Of a stretch of 10,009 nucleotides of DNA, positions 1-6,942 are shown one piece after another. The notes beneath the pieces are model-generated. The model was not told the DNA's origin and did no database searches. It saw only the letters and a list, made by a program, of their open reading frames with translations. Origin of the DNA: an uncultured Bacteroides sp. (GTDB lineage Bacteria > Bacteroidota > Bacteroidia > Bacteroidales > Bacteroidaceae); assembly GCA_905197435.1 (NCBI GenBank), contig CAJJYX010000124.1, forward strand, positions 1-10,009. The letters are read 5' to 3'. How positions within the stretch are numbered: the stretch's first letter is position 1; every line of letters begins with the position of its first letter. A program made the translations under genes and the position numbers.

Positions 1-78
1 TAAATTTTCCATTAATAAATAAATTGTTTAACTCGTTAATTAAGTGAGACTTTATATTGATTCATATCAAATCGGGGG

Positions 79-109
79 CAAAGATAGAAGTATTTTCTTG
101 AACTACAAA
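79..109 (-). promoter_or_regulatory. Leftward Bacteroides-type promoter for a gene beyond the left edge
   Basis: On the minus strand, TTTG (109-106) is followed by exactly 19 bases and then TATCTTTG (86-79). This is a full match to the Bacteroides sigma-ABfr consensus TTTG-N19-TAnnTTTG. The start point would fall near 74. The first plausible start codon in the transcript is ATG at 12-10, followed by three sense codons (Glu-Asn-Leu) before the edge, which would leave a leader of about 60 bases. So a gene transcribed leftward, divergent from the hydrolase, probably begins at the edge. Too little of it is visible to name. Confidence 0.6.
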
Positions 110-158
110 ACAAAAAGCATTCAAAACATCTGTGGAATAATCAATTAAAAAAAAATGC

Positions 159-166
159 TACCTTTG
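159..166 (+). promoter_or_regulatory. -7 element of the alpha/beta hydrolase promoter
   Basis: TACCTTTG matches the Bacteroides -7 consensus TAnnTTTG. No TTTG lies at the usual 19-21 base distance upstream; the nearest candidate, TGTG at 131-134, is 24 bases away, so the -33 part is weak. Transcription would start near 172. That rules out the ATG at 169 as a usable start and favours those at 202 or 208. Confidence 0.5.
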
Positions 167-201
167 CAGTGATTCATTTATATATAACTTCAATATTTAT
201 C

Positions 202-1029
202 ATGAACATGAAAAAGATAATCACATGCATTTTCATCGTTTGTTCTGCATTATTATGTTACAGCCAAAATCAGACAACGAATGATAACTACCGTACACAA
301 AAGAACATTTCCTATCTTCATCCCGGCGAAAAAGACAGTTACAAACAAGAGCGTTGCAAACTCGACATCCATTATCCGATTGATAAAAAAGGATTTGCAA
401 CCCTTGTCTGGTTCCACGGTGGCGGACTGGAAGCCGGAGAAAAACATTTCCCTAAGGAGTTCCTGAATCAGGGCTACGCCGTGATAGCCGTAAACTACCG
501 GCTCAGCCCGCGTGCCCAGAATCCTGCCTACACGGAAGATGCCGCAGAAGCCGTTGCATGGACTTTCGAAAATATCGAGAATTTCGGAGGGAATAAAAAT
601 AAGATATACATAGCCGGCCATTCAGCCGGAGGTTATCTCTGCCTGATGCTCAACCTGGACAAAAGTTATCTGGCTAAATGGAATATCGACGCCAACAGCC
701 TGGCAGGTGCTTTCCCCATCAGCGGACAGACCACAACCCACTACACCATCCGTAAGGAACGAGGGCTACCCTCCGACACTCCGATAATAGATAAATATGC
801 TCCTTCCAATAATGTCAGGAAAGACGCCTCCCCCATGATACTTATCACCGGTGACAAAGATTTGGAGATGCTGGCACGTTATGAAGAAAATGCCCATCTA
901 CATGCCCTCCTCAAAGCACTGGGACAAAAAGTCACCCTCTATCAGATGGAGGGATTCGACCACGGAACGGTGGCTGCCCCCGCCTGCACCTTGATAAACA
1001 GCTACATGAAAAAGGCTGGTAAGGAGTAA
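202..1029 (+). CDS. Secreted alpha/beta hydrolase (esterase-like)
   Basis: This is a serine hydrolase of the alpha/beta fold, 275 residues from this start. The N-terminus (MNMKKIITC, then a hydrophobic run ending near CYSQ) is a signal peptide, so the enzyme acts in the periplasm or at the surface; the Cys before the Tyr could even suggest a lipoprotein, but the lipobox is poor. The oxyanion motif HGGG is at residues 72-75, the nucleophile elbow GHSAGG at 139-144 (Ser141), a likely acid Asp220 in GDKD, and His254 in FDHG. This order and spacing fit the esterase/lipase families with an HGGG motif. The substrate cannot be read from sequence; a carbohydrate-ester or xenobiotic-ester role is possible. 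A further ATG at 208 (MKK) is an equally good start, whereas the in-frame ATG at 169 overlaps the expected transcription start and was not used. The gene stands alone and converges on coaW. Confidence 0.88.
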   Translation: MNMKKIITCIFIVCSALLCYSQNQTTNDNYRTQKNISYLHPGEKDSYKQERCKLDIHYPIDKKGFATLVWFHGGGLEAGEKHFPKEFLNQGYAVIAVNYRLSPRAQNPAYTEDAAEAVAWTFENIENFGGNKNKIYIAGHSAGGYLCLMLNLDKSYLAKWNIDANSLAGAFPISGQTTTHYTIRKERGLPSDTPIIDKYAPSNNVRKDASPMILITGDKDLEMLARYEENAHLHALLKALGQKVTLYQMEGFDHGTVAAPACTLINSYMKKAGKE

Positions 1030-1033
1030 TCCG

Positions 1034-1864
1034 CTATCCTTGCTTCTCCTTTATGTACGCCAATGCCGCTCCTATCGCTGTTCTATACTCAGCATAGGAC
1101 GGTATATGAAAATGTACATGATAAATAGCTTCCATCTTGGAGAAGACTTCCCGGCACTGGGGAAGTTGGGTAAGATTTCCTATCAGGACAAAATCTTTGA
1201 TAGGACTGTTCAAAGCAGACAGTACGGCAGCTCCTCCGATAGTTTGGAGCACAGTATAGATTATGCCACAAGCAATATCTTCCTGAGATGCATTGCTGTC
1301 CGCCTTTCCGAAAAGAGAGGCAGTGGCACTTACCGGCAAGTCCGGTATAGCAGCATTACAGATATCACCTATTTGCAAGTTGACACGGGTTACATCTCCT
1401 TTCTCTGCCAGCTCAGATACTTGATGAATATCATGCGTCTTCAACAACAACCTCGACAATCCCTGCAAGGTACCCCCACCAATTCCCAAGCCGCCAATAT
1501 GCTGTACCTTGTCTCCGTCAATTTTCACAAAAGAGGTGCCGGTACCCATACTGACAACTATCAGTTGGTCTATATCCGTTGTGTGTCTGGCTCCCAAGCC
1601 ATTGGCAAAAAACTCATCCGCCTTACCGGTAGGCAGTCCATACAGAGGGCTGTTCACAAATGCGCTTCCTACTCCCGTCAGCATCACCTGCTCCACATCG
1701 GATAACTGTATGCCATTATCATAAATATACTTGCCGAATGCTCCGAACAAGGAAGTCACCGGGTCGGTGGCTGTAATAAACATTGGAGACTGTATCTGTC
1801 CTTCATTGATTCCAACGATTTTTGTGGTACTTCCACCCACATCTATTCCTATTACTATACCCAT
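1034..1864 (-). CDS. coaW: Type II pantothenate kinase
   Basis: This enzyme phosphorylates pantothenate with ATP, the first committed step of coenzyme A synthesis, in the cytoplasm. The 276 residues start with the actin-like ATPase phosphate-1 motif GIDVGGSTTK (6-15). They continue with TGVGSAF (63-69), a probable catalytic Glu84 in KADEFFANG, a second ATP-binding stretch MGTGTSFVKI (106-115), the glycine-rich GGLGIGGGTLQGLSRLL (124-140) and FGKADSN (185-191). This set is typical of the CoaW/human-PanK type rather than E. coli CoaA or CoaX. The length is close to the S. aureus enzyme (about 267 residues). Family knowledge says type II enzymes are often weakly or not feedback-inhibited by CoA. 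The ATG at 1864 puts the glycine motif right at the N-terminus as expected. It lies 53 bases behind the DUF5686 gene but has its own promoter. Its stop is only 4 bases from the stop of the opposing hydrolase. Confidence 0.93.
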   Translation of the reverse strand: MGIVIGIDVGGSTTKIVGINEGQIQSPMFITATDPVTSLFGAFGKYIYDNGIQLSDVEQVMLTGVGSAFVNSPLYGLPTGKADEFFANGLGARHTTDIDQLIVVSMGTGTSFVKIDGDKVQHIGGLGIGGGTLQGLSRLLLKTHDIHQVSELAEKGDVTRVNLQIGDICNAAIPDLPVSATASLFGKADSNASQEDIACGIIYTVLQTIGGAAVLSALNSPIKDFVLIGNLTQLPQCREVFSKMEAIYHVHFHIPSYAEYRTAIGAALAYIKEKQG

Positions 1865-1883
1865 AGTTTCAAGTAATTTGCAG

Positions 1884-1914
1884 CAAAGTTACAAAAGAAT
1901 CGACAATTGGCACA
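1884..1914 (-). promoter_or_regulatory. coaW promoter
   Basis: On the minus strand, TGTG (1914-1911, three of four bases of TTTG) is followed by 19 bases and TAACTTTG (1891-1884), a full match to the Bacteroides -7 consensus. Transcription would begin near 1879, about 15 bases before the coaW ATG. The promoter lies wholly in the short gap after the DUF5686 stop, so coaW can be expressed independently of the upstream gene. Confidence 0.6.
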
Positions 1915-1917
1915 TTA

Positions 1918-4179
1918 CTATCGGTTAAATAGCTCAAATGTGAATTTACAGCCGATTTCCTGATACTTCCAGTTTGCAAAGCTGGCAAACAAGCCAAAGT
2001 CAAATATATGTGTACCAATGCCATATCCTACTTCCAAATAAGGTTTCAAGTGAGGTACTACCAGTGCGTTCAGATACAGACGTTCGTTCAATACATACTG
2101 AGTATATTTCATCAGATGGCGAAGCAGAAGGAAAGGCGCTTCATACGCAAGATGTCCACGGATATATTTGCGGGAAGAGTTATACCAACGTCCATCAAGC
2201 AACTGGAACACCCCGCCAATATCATCACTCCAACCCATAGGTAGATTGGAACGCCGCAAATTGGCAAAGTCCACAAAGTACAACTCCTTCTGATTGGTGA
2301 ACTCTCCCCAACCTAAACGCCAATAAATATCACGCATCAGCCCCAAAGAAATCTGATGCTGCAAATCAACCTCCACACGCTCGTATGAACTGCTGCTTTG
2401 CAATACCCCGCCGAGCCCCCTCTCCCAATCTACCGAGATGGAAGGATACTTAGAATGAAGATTTACCTTGCGGTCACCATTCATATAATAATATTGTCCC
2501 GGAGTCCAAGACAAACGAACACGGGGAGCAAAGCTATTATAGGCATGGCGAAACTTATTCAGAATATTAGGGTCGAAATTCGGAAAGAACGAAGAACCGC
2601 CGGAGCTTTCCTTTGTCACTGACCTTACCGATGGCATACTCGGATAGTTAAATTCAAATCTGGAACGGTTCACTTCCGTACGCCTATGTATGGACACACC
2701 GAATTCCAACGACAAGCCATTCACTATCTCCCAGCTATGGCGCAGATTCAGATACAAGTCCTTGAAATAATCCAAATGTATCTGGTTGAAATCAAAAATA
2801 CTGTCTGGAATAGCTTTCAAATCATCCAGCACATCACTGCTATAAATCCGGTTGCCATTACCGAAATCCAGATGAAGTGCAGCACGTTTACGAGGCCAAT
2901 AATCAAAATCGGATCTCACCCTCCAATAAAATTCCTTCTCTCTAAAGTTATAACCTATCCGGGGAACGATACGCAATAGACGGTCACCTTTGAATATACG
3001 ATTGTACTTAAATTCTTGCCGGTACGAAACTCCATGCTTACCGCTATAGCTCAAAAGAAAAGGATTAATCAACGGCGAACATCGTACACTTCCCAATTTA
3101 TCCAGGTCTACCGTATAGCGGCTGATTAAAGCATCCCCAATCTGCCCCCAAAACTCCAGATTCTTATTTGCCGGTTTCTTTTCCCGGGTAAGCGTATCCC
3201 GACGCAAGAAGAAATCCTGATACAGCGTCTCCTCGTGCGGGGTCAGAGGAATGGGTCGCAAGGTTTTAAAATAGGCAGTGTCACGCAGATAAGCATTCGT
3301 ATCGGTACGCAACGTGTATGAATCGGACAAATCATACTTGCTCTTCTGCACCGACTTGCGTATATTACCACTACCGGAAGCCTTCTGAATGATATTTTTA
3401 TAATCGAGTACAGCTTCATAAGTGCCATCTACCACATTTCCCAAAAAACGAAACGTTGCATCAACATTATATTGCAACGGAAGAAACTCGTCCGAATCGC
3501 CCACATTCCCCATCTTCACTAAGTTATTGAAACGCACCATCTCGTTACGTCCGGAAAAGCGCATCTCACGCACACTCCACACATTATCACTCACAATCAG
3601 ATAACCGCCCACCAGCTGAAAACTCTTACTTTTCGGCATGAAACGGATTTTATACTGAAGGGCATGTCGTTCCCCCATCACTGTATCAATCCGATAAGTA
3701 TAAAAACTCTTTGCATTGGGGGCTAAAGGAGAAAGTAGTTTATCGTATAATAAAGTGGAAGAATAGACGTTGATATGGAAATATTCCGGTAATCGCCCAT
3801 CCAGTTCCCAGAACTCGGAAGCAGTGCCGATGCTTGCCTTCACCTTTTGGTCATAGATATTAGGAGCAGTAAAATGTAAATCGCTATAAGTTTCCATCAT
3901 ATACTCCCTTACACCTTTCTTGGGGCGGAACATGGAAGGAATATAACGGAGAATATGATTCTTCTTACGAATATTCACCCAGCCCTTTATGTAGAGCTCT
4001 GCCTTGTAGCTTTCAATAATACGTTCATAAAGGGGAGCAAAGAAGATGACTTTCTCCATGATAGAGTCTGCAGAACTCACTTGTTTGTCTACTGGATAAA
4101 CTACACACTCTGCCCCTGCCTTCTGTACAAAAGAAAACAAGAAGCAAATCCCAATCCATATAAAGAATAAATGTTTCAA
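1918..4179 (-). CDS. DUF5686-type outer-membrane beta-barrel protein
   Basis: This is a predicted outer-membrane protein of 753 residues with no established function. From the TTG at 4179 it begins with a clean signal peptide (MKHLFFIWIG..., cleavage probably after AGA at 21-23). A soluble N-terminal half follows (to roughly residue 330). The second half is rich in alternating aromatic and polar strands, including repeated NLRHSWEI- and RVRLSWTPG-like segments, and the protein ends in an aromatic strand (FTFELFNR), as barrel proteins do. I recognise the C-terminal half as the DUF5686 family common in Bacteroidota; the carboxypeptidase-like regulatory domain often found at the front of that family was not seen. 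The start choice is important. The frame stays open back to an ATG at 4341, but that would add 54 residues with no signal-peptide logic and would start upstream of a strong promoter (4206-4236). AAGGAGAG sits just before two TTG codons (4185 and 4179), and the second gives good spacing. It is followed by coaW. Confidence 0.78.
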   Translation of the reverse strand: MKHLFFIWIGICFLFSFVQKAGAECVVYPVDKQVSSADSIMEKVIFFAPLYERIIESYKAELYIKGWVNIRKKNHILRYIPSMFRPKKGVREYMMETYSDLHFTAPNIYDQKVKASIGTASEFWELDGRLPEYFHINVYSSTLLYDKLLSPLAPNAKSFYTYRIDTVMGERHALQYKIRFMPKSKSFQLVGGYLIVSDNVWSVREMRFSGRNEMVRFNNLVKMGNVGDSDEFLPLQYNVDATFRFLGNVVDGTYEAVLDYKNIIQKASGSGNIRKSVQKSKYDLSDSYTLRTDTNAYLRDTAYFKTLRPIPLTPHEETLYQDFFLRRDTLTREKKPANKNLEFWGQIGDALISRYTVDLDKLGSVRCSPLINPFLLSYSGKHGVSYRQEFKYNRIFKGDRLLRIVPRIGYNFREKEFYWRVRSDFDYWPRKRAALHLDFGNGNRIYSSDVLDDLKAIPDSIFDFNQIHLDYFKDLYLNLRHSWEIVNGLSLEFGVSIHRRTEVNRSRFEFNYPSMPSVRSVTKESSGGSSFFPNFDPNILNKFRHAYNSFAPRVRLSWTPGQYYYMNGDRKVNLHSKYPSISVDWERGLGGVLQSSSSYERVEVDLQHQISLGLMRDIYWRLGWGEFTNQKELYFVDFANLRRSNLPMGWSDDIGGVFQLLDGRWYNSSRKYIRGHLAYEAPFLLLRHLMKYTQYVLNERLYLNALVVPHLKPYLEVGYGIGTHIFDFGLFASFANWKYQEIGCKFTFELFNR

Positions 4180-4205
4180 CCGCAATCTCTCCTTATTGAA
4201 CCGGA

Positions 4206-4236
4206 CAAATATACGGAAGAATTTGTGTAATGCAAA
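4206..4236 (-). promoter_or_regulatory. Promoter of the DUF5686-type gene
   Basis: On the minus strand, TTTG (4236-4233) is followed by exactly 19 bases and then TATATTTG (4213-4206), a full match to the Bacteroides consensus. The transcript would start near 4200. That leaves about 20 bases containing AAGGAGAG before the TTG start at 4179, and it argues that the in-frame ATG codons further upstream are not translated. Confidence 0.72.
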
Positions 4237-4268
4237 AACATGGCCAATTAAAGAAAAAGAAGAAGGGA

Positions 4269-4407
4269 TGACACTTGTGGCACCCTTTATTATAAAATAT
4301 ATGTTACGCGCGCGAGACATATTATCAATATACACAAACATACATGGTTTGTGTATAATAAGAATCGTCCTATATAAAGTGTTGCAAAAAGGGTGTCACA
4401 AGTGTCA
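4269..4407. repeat. Inverted-repeat-bounded element (22-bp arms) between divergent genes
   Basis: The left arm (4269-4290) and the right arm (4386-4407) are reverse complements at 20 of 22 positions; both read TGACACTTGTG, one variable base, then CACCCTTT. They enclose 95 bases that hold a perfect palindrome (4329-4357) and the alternating run CGCGCGCG (4307-4314). No target-site duplication is visible next to the arms and there is no coding capacity, so it is not an obvious insertion sequence. It lies upstream of both the DUF5686 and the glnN promoters, so it may act as DNA: a regulator-binding region, an invertible segment, or a MITE-like relic. Confidence 0.65.
4329..4357. repeat. Perfect 11-bp palindrome inside the inverted-repeat element
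   Basis: TATACACAAAC (4329-4339) and GTTTGTGTATA (4347-4357) are perfect reverse complements around a 7-base centre. It sits near the middle of the larger inverted-repeat element, so the whole 139-bp segment is roughly two-fold symmetric at two scales. It could be a dimer-binding operator or form a cruciform. Confidence 0.7.
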
Positions 4408-4418
4408 CGCACTGAATA

Positions 4419-4510
4419 ATTAGTAATCATGACGCATGAAAATTACTAATCGTGACGTATAGAGATTACTAATTGCGATGCATAAAGATTACCAATCGCG
4501 ATTGGGATAC
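4419..4510. repeat. Four 23-bp tandem repeats upstream of glnN
   Basis: Contiguous 23-bp units start at 4419, 4442, 4465 and 4488. Each starts ATTA(C/G)TAAT or, in the last copy, ATTACCAAT, followed by a core such as CGTGACGTAT, CATGACGCAT or TGCGATGCAT. The central units are the most alike and the fourth decays after ATTACCAATCGCGATT. There are no spacers, so this is not a CRISPR array. The 23-bp spacing is close to two helical turns, so successive units face nearly the same side of the DNA, as expected for cooperative regulator binding. The array ends about 120 bases before the glnN -7 element. Confidence 0.75.
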
Positions 4511-4592
4511 ACACCCACTTTTGACTCTTTTTTCACGACAAGCAGGCTTTTTCAAGGGGTATATCCTCAAAAAACACTAATATTTTCGAGAA

Positions 4593-4615
4593 TACCCCCT
4601 ATAAAAGAGGGGGTA
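4593..4615. promoter_or_regulatory. Candidate operator overlapping the glnN -33 region
   Basis: TACCCCCT (4593-4600) and AGGGGGTA (4608-4615) form a perfect 8-bp inverted repeat around 7 bases. A related half-site, AGGGGTAT, lies at 4555-4562. With the glnN -7 element at 4632-4639, the -33 box should be at about 4609-4612, inside the right arm, and no TTTG is present there. A GC-rich operator in place of the -33 box suggests that glnN transcription depends on, or is blocked by, a dimeric regulator. The position upstream of the expected start point makes an RNA terminator less likely. Confidence 0.5.
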
Positions 4616-4631
4616 GTTCAGAAAAAACATG

Positions 4632-4639
4632 TATTTTTG
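4632..4639 (+). promoter_or_regulatory. -7 element of the glnN promoter
   Basis: TATTTTTG is a full match to TAnnTTTG, but there is no TTTG at the -33 distance. Transcription would begin near 4645 and give a leader of about 26 bases. This decides the glnN start: the in-frame ATG at 4629 lies upstream of the transcript, whereas the ATG at 4671 lies within it. Confidence 0.55.
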
Positions 4640-4670
4640 CGCCCAACAACCAATAAAAGGAAAGACTTAT

Positions 4671-6860
4671 ATGTCAAAAATGCGATTTTTTGCTTTGCAA
4701 GAACTTGCCAATCGGCAACCTCTTGAAGTGACCACCCCTTCAAACAAACTGTCCGACTATTACGGCAGCCATGTCTTCGACCGTAAGAAAATGCAGGAAT
4801 ACCTGCCCCGTGAAGCTTACAAAGCCGTGACCGACGCTATCGAAAAAGGTACCCCCATCAACCGTGAAATGGCCGACTTGATAGCCAACGGTATGAAAAG
4901 TTGGGCAAAGTCCCTCAACGTCACCCACTACACGCACTGGTTCCAGCCTCTGACGGACGGAACAGCCGAAAAGCATGACGGCTTCATCGAATTCGGTGAA
5001 GGAACAGAAGTTATTGAACGTTTTTCCGGCAAGCTACTCATCCAGCAAGAACCGGATGCTTCTTCCTTCCCCAACGGAGGTATCAGAAACACCTTTGAGG
5101 CACGCGGATATACAGCTTGGGATGTTTCCTCGCCTGCTTTTGTGGTAGATACTACGCTATGTATCCCCACCATCTTCATCTCTTATACCGGCGAAGCGCT
5201 CGACTACAAGACTCCACTGCTCAAAGCTTTGGCAGCTGTAGACAAGGCAGCGACAGACGTATGCCAGTTATTCGACAAGAACATCACGCGTGTGTATGCC
5301 AATTTAGGTTGGGAACAAGAGTATTTCCTCGTTGATTCGGCGCTATATAACGCCCGCCCGGATCTTTGTCTGACCGGACGTACCCTGATGGGGCACTCTT
5401 CAGCCAAAGACCAGCAACTGGAAGACCACTATTTCGGTTCCATTCCCCCACGCGTCACAGCCTTCATGAAGGAACTGGAGATTGAATGCCACAAACTGGG
5501 CATTCCGGTCAAGACACGTCACAACGAAGTAGCTCCCAACCAGTTTGAATTAGCACCTATTTTTGAAAATGCCAATCTTGCCAATGACCACAACCAGCTT
5601 GTGATGGATTTGATGAAACGTATCGCACGCAAGCACCACTTTACCGTGCTGCTTCACGAAAAGCCTTACAACGGTGTGAACGGCTCTGGCAAGCATAACA
5701 ACTGGTCGCTCTGCACCGATACAGGCGTCAACCTCTTTGCACCGGGCAAGAATCCGAAGGGCAACATGCTATTCCTCACCTTCCTGGTAAACGTGCTGAT
5801 GATGGTGTATAAAAACCAAAATCTGCTGCGGGCCTCCATCATGAGTGCCGGAAACAGTCATCGTTTGGGAGCCAATGAAGCACCTCCCGCCATTCTGTCC
5901 ATCTTCTTGGGTAAACAGCTATCTTCCATCCTCGACGAAATAGCCCGCCAGATAAGCAGCAGCAAGATGACATCGGAAGAAAAGACGACACTGAAATTAG
6001 GAATCGGACGCATTCCCGAAATATTACTGGACACCACCGACCGCAACCGCACTTCTCCATTCGCCTTTACCGGTAACCGCTTTGAATTCCGTGCTGCAGG
6101 TTCATCCGCCAACTGTGCCGCCGCCATGATTGCCATCAATGCAGCTATGGCCAACCAGTTGAATGAGTTCAGAGTCTCCATCGACAAACTGATGGAAGAA
6201 GGAGTCGGTAAAGATGAAGCCATCTTCCGCATAATAAAAGAAACCATCCTTGCATCCGAGCCCATCCGCTTTGAAGGTGACGGCTACTCCGAACAATGGA
6301 AACAGGAAGCCGCCCGTCGTGGGCTAACCAATATTTGCCATGTTCCCGAAGCTTTGATGCATTACATGGACAACCAGTCTCGTTCCGTACTCATCGGCGA
6401 ACATATCTTCAACGAAACGGAACTTGCCTGCCGCTTGGAAGTGGAACTGGAGAAATACACCATGAAGGTACAGATAGAAAGCCGCGTGCTGGGCGACCTC
6501 GCCATCAACCACATCGTACCGACTGCTGTTATCTACCAGAACCGTCTGTTGGAGAACCTTCGCGGTTTGCGCGAGACTTTCTCTCCTGAAGAATACGAAG
6601 TACTCAGTGCCGACCGGAAAGAACTTGTGCGCGAAATATCCAAGCGCGTAACTGCCATCAAGGTACAAGTACGCGAAATGACCGAAGCCCGCAAAGTAGC
6701 CAACCACATGGATAACTATAAAGACAAGGCTTTTGCGTACGAAGAAACCGTGCGTCCTTATCTGGAAAGCATCCGTGACCACATCGACCACCTCGAGATG
6801 GAAATCGATGATGAAATCTGGCCACTTCCGAAGTATAGGGAGTTGTTGTTCACTAAATAA
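4671..6860 (+). CDS. glnN: Glutamine synthetase type III (GSIII)
   Basis: This enzyme makes glutamine from glutamate, ammonia and ATP, the main route of ammonia assimilation when nitrogen is limiting. The 729 residues match the length of the Bacteroides fragilis GSIII, much longer than GSI (about 470). From the ATG at 4671 the N-terminus MSKMRFFALQELANRQPLE is the one I recall for this family. Motifs in order are NVTHYTHWFQPLT (84-96, GSIII N-terminal signature), WEQEYFLVD (214-222, metal-binding Glu residues), PNQFELAPIFE (289-299), NGSGKHNNWS (337-346, the counterpart of the GS ATP/glutamate loop) and NRTSPFAFTGNRFEFR (459-474). The C-terminal region (about 600-729) is helical and charged, as in GSIII. 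No frameshift or missing active-site residue was seen. The gene is followed after 82 bases by a Crp-like regulator. Its unusual upstream region (tandem repeats plus an inverted repeat at -33) suggests tight regulation, probably by nitrogen supply (inference). Confidence 0.97.
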   Translation: MSKMRFFALQELANRQPLEVTTPSNKLSDYYGSHVFDRKKMQEYLPREAYKAVTDAIEKGTPINREMADLIANGMKSWAKSLNVTHYTHWFQPLTDGTAEKHDGFIEFGEGTEVIERFSGKLLIQQEPDASSFPNGGIRNTFEARGYTAWDVSSPAFVVDTTLCIPTIFISYTGEALDYKTPLLKALAAVDKAATDVCQLFDKNITRVYANLGWEQEYFLVDSALYNARPDLCLTGRTLMGHSSAKDQQLEDHYFGSIPPRVTAFMKELEIECHKLGIPVKTRHNEVAPNQFELAPIFENANLANDHNQLVMDLMKRIARKHHFTVLLHEKPYNGVNGSGKHNNWSLCTDTGVNLFAPGKNPKGNMLFLTFLVNVLMMVYKNQNLLRASIMSAGNSHRLGANEAPPAILSIFLGKQLSSILDEIARQISSSKMTSEEKTTLKLGIGRIPEILLDTTDRNRTSPFAFTGNRFEFRAAGSSANCAAAMIAINAAMANQLNEFRVSIDKLMEEGVGKDEAIFRIIKETILASEPIRFEGDGYSEQWKQEAARRGLTNICHVPEALMHYMDNQSRSVLIGEHIFNETELACRLEVELEKYTMKVQIESRVLGDLAINHIVPTAVIYQNRLLENLRGLRETFSPEEYEVLSADRKELVREISKRVTAIKVQVREMTEARKVANHMDNYKDKAFAYEETVRPYLESIRDHIDHLEMEIDDEIWPLPKYRELLFTK

Positions 6861-6906
6861 TATGCATCTTTTTGTCATATTTGTGCAATATTTAATTTTT
6901 TCTTTT

Positions 6907-6914
6907 TACATTTG
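6907..6914 (+). promoter_or_regulatory. -7 element of the Crp-like regulator gene
   Basis: TACATTTG is a full match to TAnnTTTG in the gap after glnN. The best -33 candidate is TGTG at 6882-6885 (21-base spacing), part of an ATTTGTGC word at 6879-6886 that recurs at 6910-6917, 31 bases on. Transcription would begin near 6920, about 23 bases before the ATG, so the regulator can be expressed separately from glnN. Confidence 0.55.
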
Positions 6915-6928
6915 TGCTGTATAACACA
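6913..6928. promoter_or_regulatory. CRP-like palindrome at the transcription start of the Crp-like gene
   Basis: TGTG-N8-CACA (TGTGCTGTATAACACA) has the half-sites and spacing of the classic CRP-family site TGTGA-N6-TCACA, with 12 of 16 positions symmetric. It overlaps the expected start of transcription of the Crp-like gene, where bound protein would repress. Autoregulation is an inference; the site is short and AT-rich sequence produces such matches by chance. Confidence 0.35.
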
Positions 6929-6942
6929 GTTTTGCAGCAGTT

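Noticed and set aside
169..207. Earlier in-frame ATG (169) for the alpha/beta hydrolase
   Set aside because: It lies at or before the transcription start predicted from the TACCTTTG element at 159-166, and it would place an unusual extension in front of a normal signal peptide.
1040..1705. Plus-strand open frame opposite coaW (221 codons)
   Set aside because: The opposite strand carries a complete pantothenate kinase with glycine-rich nucleotide motifs.
4269..4310. Sigma-54 promoter suggested by TGGCAC near 4278
   Set aside because: The expected GC/TTGC element at the -12 position is missing; the TGGCAC is explained by the inverted-repeat arm.
4180..4341. 54-residue N-terminal extension of the DUF5686-type protein from an ATG at 4341
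   Set aside because: A consensus promoter lies inside this stretch, and the extension overlaps palindromic non-coding repeats and hides the signal peptide.
4419..4510. CRISPR array
   Set aside because: The 23-bp units are directly adjacent with no unique spacers, and there are no cas genes in the window.
4629..4670. ATG at 4629 as the glnN start
   Set aside because: It lies upstream of, and in part within, the -7 element. Starting at 4671 gives the 729-residue length and N-terminus known for GSIII.
4478..4726. Small plus-strand frame of 82 codons crossing the end of the tandem repeats into glnN
   Set aside because: It overlaps the glnN promoter and the start of glnN in another frame, lacks its own promoter, and has no recognisable protein features.
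6324..6878. Minus-strand open frame opposite the end of glnN (184 codons)
   Set aside because: It is antisense to the conserved GSIII C-terminal region and has no independent promoter.
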